NCBI GenBank assembly: GCA_937894725.1
Contig: CALAYL010000005.1
Coordinates: 1-64,000, forward strand
Source of the DNA: an uncultured Bacteroidota bacterium
Lineage (GTDB): Bacteria > Bacteroidota > Bacteroidia > Chitinophagales > LD1
Reading direction: 5' to 3'
DNA: 64,000 bases
Position 1 is the stretch's first letter; each line of letters begins with the position of its first letter. The translations under genes were made by a program, and so were the position numbers. The notes beneath the pieces are model-generated. The model was not told the DNA's origin. It worked only from the letters and a program-made list of their open reading frames with translations, and searched no databases. Of this stretch, positions 24,848-34,678 are shown in pieces.

Positions 24848-26626
24848 CTAGTCCAACATTTTGATTTCGACACGTCTGTTTTTAGCTCTTCCAGCCTCTG
24901 AGTCGTTTTTATATTTAGGTTTTGTTTCGCCAAATCCAGTTGCAGTAACTCTCGCTGATTTTATTTCTTTAGAAACAAAATACGCTTTTACCGCATCAGC
25001 TCTATCTTGCGACAATTTCAAGTTATTAGCATCATCGCCTACATCATCAGTATGACCTTCGAGTTTTAGGCTATATCCTAAATTTTGCTTCATGAGATTC
25101 ACTAGATAGTTTAAGTAAGGATACGATTTTTTCTGGATAATGTTTGAGCCAGTCTCAAACTGTACAAGGTCATAGTCGTTAAATTGTAAAATTTTATGAC
25201 CATCTTCTACTACCGTGTCGATTTTGGATCCTTTATAGTTAGTTTCTTCCATTTTAGTAGGTACTAATATGGTATCTACTTGTACTACTATTTTGGTTTC
25301 TACTACAGTATCTATTTTCACTATTGGTGTGTTAGCTTTGATAGTAAGTTGCTCGTTAGATTTCATTAGAGAGTCTATCATCGATTGCTTTTCTACCAAT
25401 TCTTCTTCTGCGCGCTTCTTTCCTTTCTTGCTTGTAGATTTTGAAGACTTAGCAGACTTATCATCATCGTATGCGCTAGATTTTGAACTAGACTCATCAT
25501 TGTCTTTGTCTTTCTTAGCATCTCCTAAATTGAACCGCACACCTACGGTATGAGTTCCTTTGAAGTTTGTGTTGAGCGCTGTCATTCTATAGCCATAGTC
25601 AATCCCAATAGCACCTCCAGTGCCGTCTTTTTTGAGCGGTATATTTACACTCATACCTGCTGCTAGTCCATTATACGCGCTAGTATTAGTTGATTGCTTA
25701 AAGATACCTTTTTCCATTCTATATGCAGCTCTCAGCATAAACATTTCTTTAAAAGAAAACTCTGCCCCTAAACCGTAGTTGTCGTTTCCATAGGCATTAG
25801 CAGTATACTGCACCATAGGTGTAAGACGGAAGTTTTGAGTAAATACCTCTGGCGCTAATTCGATTTCGCGACCGAAATAAAAATCATAAGATAAGCCGAT
25901 ATTGAGTTGTATAGGCAATTCAAATTTTGCTGATTTACGATCTACCTCAATGCTATATCCGGCTTCTGTAGGTCCATCTACACCTAGCCCATCTCCACGA
26001 TATTTAAGTGGTGTACCAATATTTCTAAGCGATACGCCAAAGTGAAAGTTTTGTTTTTTACCAGTGGTATATTGCAATCCTGCATCAAAACTAAACCCTG
26101 TGGCATTGATATTCTGAATACCCTCTGTGATAAGTCTTACGGTTACTCCTCCTGTGATTACGTTATCGCCAGTGAGTTTGGTAGAACCTAGTGCAAAGTT
26201 TTTAGCATAGCTCAATCCGATATTGAGGAATGTAGGCGAAAACGTACCTAATCCACCTTCTGGTGAGTTGGTAGTGGTTCTATCGATTTTTCCAAAACTA
26301 AGAGAATTGATAGTGACTGCAAAAGCGTTGTTTTTGATACGCTGCGCAAAACCACCCTGCACTACGGTAACTCCACCGCCTGTAAGTAGTGAGGTATAAG
26401 CGCCTATAATCTCTGTTCTTCTCACATAAGCTAGACCAGCAGGATTCAATCTTTCGGCCTCTAGCCCTTTTACAGATGCGCAATTCAACGCCCAAAGACC
26501 CGCTGACCGAGCATATCCGTTTATGTTTAACTCTACTGCACCTGCCTCTCCTTTTCTATCTGGATTACCTGCAAAAGTAGATATGCTAAGTGCACAAAAA
26601 GTAAGACCTATTAAAACTTTATTCAT
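24848..26626 (-). CDS. PorV/PorQ-like beta barrel fused to an OmpA peptidoglycan-binding domain
   Basis: The start MNKVLIGLTFCALSISTFAG at 26626 gives a proper signal peptide; the frame is open further upstream but that part looks spurious. Residues ~25-370 are a FadL-type barrel of the PorV/PorQ group (GLWALNCASVKG, LNPAGLAYV, FSFDAGLQYTTG), the group that includes the T9SS shuttle PorV. A Lys/Ser-rich linker (about 375-410) and a short helix lead to an OmpA-like domain (about 480-592) with LKLEGHTDDVG and GRAKNRRVEIKM, which binds peptidoglycan. Fusion of the two is unusual. It is last in a unit with the 1352-residue protein and the TonB receptor, followed by a terminator. It may retain or hand over the secreted partner. 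Confidence 0.85.
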   Translation of the reverse strand: MNKVLIGLTFCALSISTFAGNPDRKGEAGAVELNINGYARSAGLWALNCASVKGLEAERLNPAGLAYVRRTEIIGAYTSLLTGGGVTVVQGGFAQRIKNNAFAVTINSLSFGKIDRTTTNSPEGGLGTFSPTFLNIGLSYAKNFALGSTKLTGDNVITGGVTVRLITEGIQNINATGFSFDAGLQYTTGKKQNFHFGVSLRNIGTPLKYRGDGLGVDGPTEAGYSIEVDRKSAKFELPIQLNIGLSYDFYFGREIELAPEVFTQNFRLTPMVQYTANAYGNDNYGLGAEFSFKEMFMLRAAYRMEKGIFKQSTNTSAYNGLAAGMSVNIPLKKDGTGGAIGIDYGYRMTALNTNFKGTHTVGVRFNLGDAKKDKDNDESSSKSSAYDDDKSAKSSKSTSKKGKKRAEEELVEKQSMIDSLMKSNEQLTIKANTPIVKIDTVVETKIVVQVDTILVPTKMEETNYKGSKIDTVVEDGHKILQFNDYDLVQFETGSNIIQKKSYPYLNYLVNLMKQNLGYSLKLEGHTDDVGDDANNLKLSQDRADAVKAYFVSKEIKSARVTATGFGETKPKYKNDSEAGRAKNRRVEIKMLD

Positions 26627-26655
26627 CGCTATATTTTTATTATTCAAACTATTTT

Positions 26656-29600
26656 TTAGAAGCTGGATACATCGGCAGGGCGCATGGTGCCAAACCATTT
26701 TAGTATTTTATGCCCTATGCCTGGTGCATTTACATCAAAAAGGTAAACCCCACTAGATACCGGTATATTCTTCTCGTTCTTCAAATCCCACTCAGCTGAA
26801 TTATCTAAGTTGGTTGGGCTAATATCCACGTTTACACCATCAGAAATATCGATTTTTTTCTGTGTGATTGGGTCAATATCATTGATACCTACTGATCTTC
26901 GTATAGTACGTACTAGTGTACCATCAAGTGAATAGATATTAATGGTGCAGTTATTAGGAAGATTAGTTATCTTGATGCGTGTGTCAGCAGCATTTCGCTC
27001 ATAAGCAGAATAGGCAAGGTATGGATTTGGCACTATGCGTATCAAATCCAAGGCAGTTTTCGCCACTTCTTTATTTTCCTGCTTAGCACCAATTCCTTTA
27101 GTACTAAATATATAGGTTGGGGTATCTTGAGCAGTAGCTGTATTGAATACACCAAAAGGCTTTTGCACTCTAAGCGCTATCTTCACTTCGCTTGGTATCA
27201 AACCATCTGCCAATGATTTCAGTTGGAATTTTTTAGACAAAATAGGTATAGAGGTGTACATAATCTGACGGTATATATCTCTGTAGGCCGTTGGATAAGA
27301 AATGTTTGGATTTGTAGAGATTTTGTCATAATACTTAAGCAAGGTATCTTGCATAGCTTGACCTCCATCGTATGGTGTTTCCATTACATAGATAAAATGT
27401 TTACCGCCAAAATATGGCAACTGCGGAATGGTACCTCCTACATTGAGTTCATCAAGTTCTACATTGGTAGGGTTCCAAAGCATATCTCTACCATTTTGAT
27501 TTCCCCATTCTGAAGCTTCACCAAAAGCAACATTTAATCGCTGACCTGTTTCTATATTGATAGCATATCCAGGAAACCATGAGCGACCTACATCTTGGAT
27601 ACCTAATACAGGGTCTTTGAAAAAGCCGTTTCCATCCTTATCTTTTGAATATGCCATTCGTATTTGTCCTTTACGTGCATTTTTTCCATTTGGTGCTATG
27701 CTAGCCCCTTGGTTGGTACCATCTTCTTCGCCAGTTTCAAATACCACACATTGCGACCATTTAGATTTATCTGAGGTAAGTACGATATCTACACTTTGCA
27801 ATCTATCTAAGGTGTTCTCTGGTGGAATCTGAGTAGCATATTTATCCCATTTGAATCCAGGTCCATACACAGCTACTGGTGTAGTGGCGGTAGGAGTACC
27901 TATAAAGTGATAGTTTGCAGCTAAACAATATGGTGCCCATGTGCCTCCTGCTATTCCTTCAAAAAGTTTATCGGGGTCAGTTTGGTAATCTGTACCGCCT
28001 ACTAAATAATAATTATCATCAAAAACTTCTGCCAAAGGATCTGGATTAGCACCTCGTCTTAATCGATATGTACCTGACCTTATCCAATTGGAAGCATCTG
28101 CTTGACCATTATCTTTTACAAAAGATAGCCATTTTTCATTGGGGTTACTAAACGTGATAGTTCCATTGATAGCCCCATATACAGGTGCATTAGACCCTCT
28201 GATAATATATGATGGGTTTGGAGTACCTACACGAAGAGAGAATCCATAATCTACTTCAGGTGAAGCACTACCAATGATTTGCTGGTAAGGTACATCTACA
28301 TTTCTGTCCGAAGCTATCTTAATATTATTGGTAAGGTCTGTAAGTTCCCAAGTGCCTGCACCAGAGATTTTTCGACCATTTTGGTAGGTCGAGTCATATA
28401 TTTTGAGCATAAAGTCAGCTTCTTTCAATGCTATGGGGTCAGTAACTTTAAATCCTAGTGGATCAAGCCCTTTTTTGTAAACAAGGCTATCGTATTGGAA
28501 TGTACCACTACTCATGATTTTCTCAATGGTAGCATTATCCAAGTGTACCTCATTTCCCCCATTTCCACTTCCTCCTATACGTGTTACTTGCACAGCCTCT
28601 CCCCACTCAGCGCCCAGTGTTGTACCATCGTTTCTCGGATCACTTATGTGAGGTATTGCAGAATAAATAGCTGGATTTCCTCTACCTTGAAGGTATTGGG
28701 TAAGCTGGCCACCTGCGCTTGGCACTGCTGGGTCATAGTTCTTGAAACTATTGCTTGCGTAAGCAATGGCTCTATAGTAATACGTTTTATGATTGACTAA
28801 ATCAGTGTTTTTCAAAAAGTCCTTGGTTACTCGAATAGAGTGTTCTATACCGTTATCAAGACCTTCAACTTTAATTTTAGGTATCAACACACCTAATGAA
28901 GCATCTTTTTCGAAGTTTACAAGGCGTTTTACTCCGTCTTTAACATCAAATTGCGCTATTAATTTAGCCTTATCGCTATTGTTCAAGTCATCTTCACTAG
29001 CAGAAACAGTTGCATCTACTACTTGATAAATTTTATATCCTTGAAAAGTATAGGTAGAATCACTCACTCCTCTAACAAATCCAGTTTGGGTTATTATCGT
29101 TTGATCTACTGCATTATAAGTCTCCCCTACATTGTTTCCAGATGTGTTTACCAGATTAATAATGAGTTCTTTATCTAGCTCTCTGATTTTAAGTGTAGGT
29201 GCATCTGGACCATCTACAAGTTTAAAACAGCTATTGAACAAAGCTTGCGCTTTATCATCTGCCTGGCCAATGGTATTACTAAAATTCGGACATACTCCTA
29301 CACCTCCTTGTGGTCGAACAAAAACAACGCCAACAGTAACCGTTTGCGCTTGATTAGGTAAAAATGTGAATGGTCCAGAGGTGAGTAACATACGTCTATC
29401 ATCGCCAGGTATAGCTGCTCCAACCTGTGGATTACACTCGCTCCATTGTGATGCAGTAGATGGGTCTCCAGGATATACAAATTTTGTAGGTACACTTCCT
29501 CCATATCCATTTCCTCCATAAGAAAAGATAGATCCATCTTTCCAAAATCCTTCTTGGTAACTACGATATTGAACGGCAGACTGGGGGTCAGTCTGTGGGC

Positions 29601-30714
29601 CAGAAGCACCATTGTTGAAATAGTTGAATCGGGTAAGTCCTAACTGCTTTCCATTTGTATCGATCGGTCCTTCAAAAAAGTCAAAACCTAACATAGGTAT
29701 GTCTGTACCATATCCCAAAGTACCTGTATTACAGCCATTAGGGTCAACTAATCGACTGTTGTAAACTACACCTAAACTTCGGGTAGTATCACAACCTAGT
29801 CTATCGTCATTGTAGCAACCTAAGTCTGGATCCACAAACTGAGAAACATAAGTTTGACTAAGTCCAGAACCTGACTTGTTCACTATATTATAGGTATAGA
29901 ACGTCATGTTATTGATCTCATCTGTAGTTTGGAAAGCAAAAGCAAGTGCGTTGATTTGAACGCCCATAGGCTGTGAGCTTGTCTCTGTGTGCGTATTACC
30001 TTTGTCATTGATAACCCAAAAAGTCATTTGATCGGCAAACGCCTCACTACAATCTTTGATGATTGGAAAATCTCCTTTCAATGGGTTATATATGCCATCT
30101 TTATCAAAATCAAAAAATGGGGCTAAGTTTTGATTCATGTCGTATCCTTTTGTCGTCAATGCAGAGTTTCCCTTGCCTGGCCACAATGATATCGATTGAG
30201 GAACTTCACTTGCTGCTAGCACATTTCCATTTGCTTTAAACTTAGTTTGCATTTTAGCGATATCTTGACCAAATACGGTAAAGTGCTTATCCCATTGATT
30301 ACACACTGCTTGACCTACATTGCCTGTATTGTCTAATGGGCCAGAATAAAAGTCGGAATTTCCTTGACGGAATCGCTGTGCAGCCAATTTGAGATTACCT
30401 CCTGCATCCTTGGCTGAAAGCCATATTGCTCCTGCAAAGATCGCATGAATCCCAACACTAGTGCCATCACCTTTAGGCACTTCATATTTAGCTTTATCAA
30501 AATCCCACCAAAGATCGCCAGCCGCTAGTAATCGACAACGAACGTTATTGATGTCTAAGTCAGCTTGTGATACGGGTATTCTACAATCTCCGCTTTCGGT
30601 CTTGTACGCTGTTGTTGCATTATTATTTCTGGGCGTAGCACCACCTATGATGGCCATAGCATTGCCTGCTATAAAAAGAGCAAGGACAGCGGTTGCAAAA
30701 ATTCTATTTCTCAT
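26656..30714 (-). CDS. Very large secreted protein of unknown function
   Basis: 1352 residues with a signal peptide (about 1-21, AGNAMA). The body is beta-rich with many Gly, Asn and Asp, and no enzyme motif that I recognise. Regions at about 150-330 describe a repeated surface-protein style (NPLKGDFP, TFYTYNIVNKSG, GCDTTRSLG). The C-terminal ~130 residues contain IRIVPNPYLAYSAYERN, then a NIPVSSGVYLFDV strand. This resembles FlgD-Ig/T9SS-like C-terminal domains but is not a textbook type A domain. Gene order (receptor, this, PorV-OmpA) suggests a surface or extracellular product handled by the PorV-like protein. 20 bases separate it from the receptor gene. Confidence 0.75.
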   Translation of the reverse strand: MRNRIFATAVLALFIAGNAMAIIGGATPRNNNATTAYKTESGDCRIPVSQADLDINNVRCRLLAAGDLWWDFDKAKYEVPKGDGTSVGIHAIFAGAIWLSAKDAGGNLKLAAQRFRQGNSDFYSGPLDNTGNVGQAVCNQWDKHFTVFGQDIAKMQTKFKANGNVLAASEVPQSISLWPGKGNSALTTKGYDMNQNLAPFFDFDKDGIYNPLKGDFPIIKDCSEAFADQMTFWVINDKGNTHTETSSQPMGVQINALAFAFQTTDEINNMTFYTYNIVNKSGSGLSQTYVSQFVDPDLGCYNDDRLGCDTTRSLGVVYNSRLVDPNGCNTGTLGYGTDIPMLGFDFFEGPIDTNGKQLGLTRFNYFNNGASGPQTDPQSAVQYRSYQEGFWKDGSIFSYGGNGYGGSVPTKFVYPGDPSTASQWSECNPQVGAAIPGDDRRMLLTSGPFTFLPNQAQTVTVGVVFVRPQGGVGVCPNFSNTIGQADDKAQALFNSCFKLVDGPDAPTLKIRELDKELIINLVNTSGNNVGETYNAVDQTIITQTGFVRGVSDSTYTFQGYKIYQVVDATVSASEDDLNNSDKAKLIAQFDVKDGVKRLVNFEKDASLGVLIPKIKVEGLDNGIEHSIRVTKDFLKNTDLVNHKTYYYRAIAYASNSFKNYDPAVPSAGGQLTQYLQGRGNPAIYSAIPHISDPRNDGTTLGAEWGEAVQVTRIGGSGNGGNEVHLDNATIEKIMSSGTFQYDSLVYKKGLDPLGFKVTDPIALKEADFMLKIYDSTYQNGRKISGAGTWELTDLTNNIKIASDRNVDVPYQQIIGSASPEVDYGFSLRVGTPNPSYIIRGSNAPVYGAINGTITFSNPNEKWLSFVKDNGQADASNWIRSGTYRLRRGANPDPLAEVFDDNYYLVGGTDYQTDPDKLFEGIAGGTWAPYCLAANYHFIGTPTATTPVAVYGPGFKWDKYATQIPPENTLDRLQSVDIVLTSDKSKWSQCVVFETGEEDGTNQGASIAPNGKNARKGQIRMAYSKDKDGNGFFKDPVLGIQDVGRSWFPGYAINIETGQRLNVAFGEASEWGNQNGRDMLWNPTNVELDELNVGGTIPQLPYFGGKHFIYVMETPYDGGQAMQDTLLKYYDKISTNPNISYPTAYRDIYRQIMYTSIPILSKKFQLKSLADGLIPSEVKIALRVQKPFGVFNTATAQDTPTYIFSTKGIGAKQENKEVAKTALDLIRIVPNPYLAYSAYERNAADTRIKITNLPNNCTINIYSLDGTLVRTIRRSVGINDIDPITQKKIDISDGVNVDISPTNLDNSAEWDLKNEKNIPVSSGVYLFDVNAPGIGHKILKWFGTMRPADVSSF

Positions 30715-30734
30715 ATTCTTACTTTTAAACTATT

Positions 30735-33700
30735 TTAAAAATTAAACGATGCGCCTAGGAATATTCTTCGAGGCAAAGAGTAATTGTCAGGATTATTGAT
30801 AGTGGCTCTGTATAAATCTTTATAAGCTTGTGGATTATACTTACTAGCTATTTCTACTTGCTTTTGAGGTGAGTCTAAGTATCCATCATCGCTAGGGCTA
30901 CCTGTAAATCGATATACACTAAGTACATTCTGCGTATTGAACAAGTTTTGAATCCAAACATACACACTGAAGTATAATTTCTTCGGGTCTTTGTCTTCTC
31001 CTTTTCTAGCAACATTGATAGCAAAATCTTTGTTTACTCTCAAATCTGCTCTGAAACTCCATGGCAATCGTGGGCCATTTAAAGAAGACGTATTCTGACG
31101 TGTTCCGCCTCCTATCGAACCTTGATCGGTAGGTATAGTAGAAGTAGAATATGGCGTACCTGACCTTGTTCTTAACACTAAATTCACTCCAAAGTTGGCC
31201 AATATTTGTTTGTTCTTTATTACTGGGCCATTATAGTTTTTGCCTTCTGCAAAACGATAATCGAGTGTGATATTTAACTGGTGTCGAGCATCATAGTTTA
31301 CAGGAAATATTGTACGGAAATTAGCTACATCTGCATCTACCAAAAACTGCTGAGATCCATCGTCAGAACCTGTACCTTCTGCAAACTGAAGGGTATAACT
31401 TGCATTCGCTTTGAAATTTCCTGTTCTTCTCAAATCATATACCACATTTATACCTTTCACCGACACAAAGTCGATATTGTCATAGGTGGTATAAGTAGAT
31501 GGGAATGATTGTTGTAGTTTTCTTCTTTGGATCATATTTCTAAACTCCTTGTAGTAAGCAGATAATGTAACAACAGATGATTTTGTCAACTTTTGCTTAA
31601 ATCCAAATTCATAATCTACTGTAGTCTCAGGTTTCAAATTTGGGTTGTTTTTTACCCCAGTATTTTCTGACCAATATAGATACTCTGCCAAGTTCAACTG
31701 ATTTCTATTTTGTGGTCTTTGGCTCAACACATCGTAGTGAGCAAAGAATTGTGCATTGTCGGTAATGTTGAATGAAAACTGAAGACGTGGCATAAATACA
31801 TATTGAGCTTTATATCTAGTAAATGAGGCACTTGGATCAAACTGATCTGGATTTTTTTGTACAAAACCTCTTACATCTGCAGTACTCAAATTATCAATAT
31901 TGGGAAGATTTACATAAGGTAAAGCACCTTCACCTGAAATATTTCCGATGGCACGTGGAGTTGATACATTGCCGTATTTATCGTACCATATATCGCCACT
32001 TCTATATCCTGCTACAGTACCACCTTCGCCATATTTAGTGAGATATACAGCGGCATTATCAGACACACTATTTGGATGTGTAATCGTATTGCCATCAATA
32101 CTAGTCACTTCGCCTTTAGTTTTGATATCATACAATGAATAGGGGTCTTTCAATACCTGCTGATTAGCATCAAATCTATCAACCCTTAGACCTACCATAA
32201 ATCCTAAATCTTTGTAGTAAAACTTGTCCGATATATATGCTGAAGCATAGATAGGGCGGTATGCGTCTTGCAATCGAGTATATTGTCCATCCGCATTTTT
32301 AGCTTTAAAGAAATCATTGATAGTAGGTCTTCCATTGACCACTTTCCCAGTATAGTCATATCCTTTGTAATTGATGATATCTCCACCACCAGAAAAGAAA
32401 GACAACAACTCTGTTGGAGAAAAGTAAGATATATCTAACTTGCCTGGATCCACAGCATATAGATCTAAAAGTTTAGTACCATTAGGATCCATACCAAGTG
32501 CTTTACGCAAGTTTCTATCAAAATATCCTTGCTTACTCAAATCTGCTTTCTGATCAAAGCGGATAGAATCGGTAAAATAAAAATCTGGACGATTAGGGTC
32601 GTTGATACTATAATCTACTCCCGCGATGTTAAAAATAGCACTAGATGTATCTAAAGAAAGATGCTTGTTTACATTGGTTCGAGCTATATCCCATAGAAAA
32701 AGCGGGTTTACGCTGTAAGAACGTTGTACACGCTGCTCATACTCAAGTCCAATTTCGATAGAGTGTTTGTTTTTAGTAGATGCCCCTGGCTTCAAGATAT
32801 CAAACGAGGTCTCGACCCTAGCTCTGATTTGTTCGTTGTTATTATCTACCCCAGAACCGTTATACTGACGACCAATATTATACCACAGATTGTAAATAGG
32901 CTCAGAACGTTGGCCATTGATAAGTCCACGGTTGGCTTCAATTTGATTGATGTTTTCTGCAAAACCTACTGCATCTGCATTTGAGAGTCTATATGTTCCA
33001 TTCGCATCCTTAGTAGCTCCAAGTAGTGTAAAATATTGCTCTGTAAATCTAGCTCCCAAAGGATTTTTTGTACCTGGTGTAAATGCTACATTTACCTCTT
33101 TAGCATCACCACTCTGAATATATCCTTCATAACTCTTTCCACCAAGGCTAATATTCTTGTCATATACATAGTTTACCTCTCTTTGTGTTTCAAACTTACC
33201 TATGTATCCATAATCGAAATAGCGATTATCATGCGACTCATCTGCATTCGTTTTCAAAAACTTCTCATAATCTGCTTGAAGCGTGTACGAGATGTTTTGA
33301 ATCGCTTTTGGCTTTTCTTCTCCACCTTTGTTTTTAGCTGATTTTGCCGCAGATACATTGTGTGTAAACTTGCCAAAAGCGCGATAGTTCAATTCTTTGT
33401 AAAGCGGATTGTTCTCTGCATTCAACAATGTATATTGTCTAATCCAATCGTGGTAGGTAGTATAGCTTGCATCTCCCCCAAACGAAATATTAAACCCTTC
33501 TTTAGGACTCAAGTCGAACATCAACACTCCTTTATAGTCACGTTGGTCGTTGTTTGGCTTAGCCGCTGTTTTGTATAAATCTTGGAATGTGAGATTTTCT
33601 GATTTGAAAATAAAGTTAGTTCCTGTAGGATTACGATATAGGGGGGCATCTTTAATGTTGTTCAATACATTGTCCTTAACTTGCCATACGCCTGTAGAGG

Positions 33701-34556
33701 CTGGACTTCTATCTTTTTGATTTAAAAATTCAAATGCCGCAGAAAAACCGAGGATAGTTCTATTTTGTTTTTTTGATTTTATGATTGGCCCCAATACGTT
33801 TGCATTCGCCTGATTGTAACCAAAAGCGTCTGTGCCTTGAGATGTTTGTACAGAAACACCACCTGTAAACTCGCCTGTAGGGCCTTTGGTCGTGATATTG
33901 ATGATACCGCCTGTAGCATCACCATATCTAGCGGGCACACCACCAGTGATTACGGTCAACTGCTCAATAGACTGTACGGGCACATTTGGCTTACCGATTA
34001 CTTTGATACCATTAATATAGTATTCTGTACCATCCTCTCTACCCCCTCTTATGCTGATACCTTTATTGGCATCTTCTTGGTATGCGCCTGCGGTGGTAGA
34101 TACAAGGTCGGTCACATTCTGTGTAGGGAGTGCCGCTATATCTTCTTTGCTAAGCGTAGCTGCATTAGTAGTTGATGCTCGATCTATCAATGGAATTTTG
34201 TACGCTATTACCTCTACTTGGTCAAGCACCTTATCTGATGGGCTCAACTTTATATTCAAAAAGGTAGGTTGATCTCCTTTTACATATACTCCTTTTTGTA
34301 TTTGCGAAGCATAGCCTGCATAAGAATACTGCACATCATACTTTCCTGGCTTAAGCGGTTTGATAGAATAGTTACCATCAAAGTCCGTCACCGATCCAAT
34401 ACCTGTGTTTTTTCCTGCAGCATCAATGATAATGACGGTAGCAGAAATCATACCCTCGCCTTTCTCATCCTTAACAGTACCAGAGATTTCACCGCTTTGT
34501 GCACGCACCAATGATGCTGTCAAAACCAATACAAATAGGGTTAATATTTTCTTCAT
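30735..34556 (-). CDS. TonB-dependent receptor with carboxypeptidase-regulatory domain
   Basis: 1273 residues. The signal peptide is about 1-19. A carboxypeptidase-D regulatory-like domain (about 23-110: GEISGTVKDEKGEGMISATV, SYAGYASQIQKG) is followed by the plug domain (about 130-235: IRGGREDGTEYYINGIKV, VPARYGDATGGIINITTKG). The rest is a 22-strand-type barrel ending in PRRIFLGASFNF with a terminal Phe. No SusD gene is adjacent, so this is not a polysaccharide-utilisation pair. The partner genes encode a giant secreted protein and a PorV-OmpA fusion. The substrate is unknown. A -7 promoter box lies 30 bases upstream. Confidence 0.92.
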   Translation of the reverse strand: MKKILTLFVLVLTASLVRAQSGEISGTVKDEKGEGMISATVIIIDAAGKNTGIGSVTDFDGNYSIKPLKPGKYDVQYSYAGYASQIQKGVYVKGDQPTFLNIKLSPSDKVLDQVEVIAYKIPLIDRASTTNAATLSKEDIAALPTQNVTDLVSTTAGAYQEDANKGISIRGGREDGTEYYINGIKVIGKPNVPVQSIEQLTVITGGVPARYGDATGGIINITTKGPTGEFTGGVSVQTSQGTDAFGYNQANANVLGPIIKSKKQNRTILGFSAAFEFLNQKDRSPASTGVWQVKDNVLNNIKDAPLYRNPTGTNFIFKSENLTFQDLYKTAAKPNNDQRDYKGVLMFDLSPKEGFNISFGGDASYTTYHDWIRQYTLLNAENNPLYKELNYRAFGKFTHNVSAAKSAKNKGGEEKPKAIQNISYTLQADYEKFLKTNADESHDNRYFDYGYIGKFETQREVNYVYDKNISLGGKSYEGYIQSGDAKEVNVAFTPGTKNPLGARFTEQYFTLLGATKDANGTYRLSNADAVGFAENINQIEANRGLINGQRSEPIYNLWYNIGRQYNGSGVDNNNEQIRARVETSFDILKPGASTKNKHSIEIGLEYEQRVQRSYSVNPLFLWDIARTNVNKHLSLDTSSAIFNIAGVDYSINDPNRPDFYFTDSIRFDQKADLSKQGYFDRNLRKALGMDPNGTKLLDLYAVDPGKLDISYFSPTELLSFFSGGGDIINYKGYDYTGKVVNGRPTINDFFKAKNADGQYTRLQDAYRPIYASAYISDKFYYKDLGFMVGLRVDRFDANQQVLKDPYSLYDIKTKGEVTSIDGNTITHPNSVSDNAAVYLTKYGEGGTVAGYRSGDIWYDKYGNVSTPRAIGNISGEGALPYVNLPNIDNLSTADVRGFVQKNPDQFDPSASFTRYKAQYVFMPRLQFSFNITDNAQFFAHYDVLSQRPQNRNQLNLAEYLYWSENTGVKNNPNLKPETTVDYEFGFKQKLTKSSVVTLSAYYKEFRNMIQRRKLQQSFPSTYTTYDNIDFVSVKGINVVYDLRRTGNFKANASYTLQFAEGTGSDDGSQQFLVDADVANFRTIFPVNYDARHQLNITLDYRFAEGKNYNGPVIKNKQILANFGVNLVLRTRSGTPYSTSTIPTDQGSIGGGTRQNTSSLNGPRLPWSFRADLRVNKDFAINVARKGEDKDPKKLYFSVYVWIQNLFNTQNVLSVYRFTGSPSDDGYLDSPQKQVEIASKYNPQAYKDLYRATINNPDNYSLPRRIFLGASFNF

Positions 34557-34586
34557 GTAGTCTTAATTATTCGTTACTAAAGCGAA

Positions 34587-34594
34587 CAAATATA
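34587..34594 (-). promoter_or_regulatory. -7 promoter box of the TonB receptor operon
   Basis: The minus strand reads TATATTTG, an exact TAnnTTTG match, placing the transcript start about 24 bases before the receptor ATG. A -33 TTTG at canonical spacing is not present. Confidence 0.5.
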
Positions 34595-34678
34595 ATTTTT
34601 ACAATCTAAATATAAAATCTGTTAACAGATAAAGCAAGAGCTCTTTTAAGATATTGCAATAAAATGACAATTGAAAGA

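Noticed and set aside
26627..26698. Longer N-terminus for the PorV-OmpA protein
   Set aside because: The extra 24 residues overlap the neighbouring gene's 3' end and would bury a clean signal peptide that starts at 26626.
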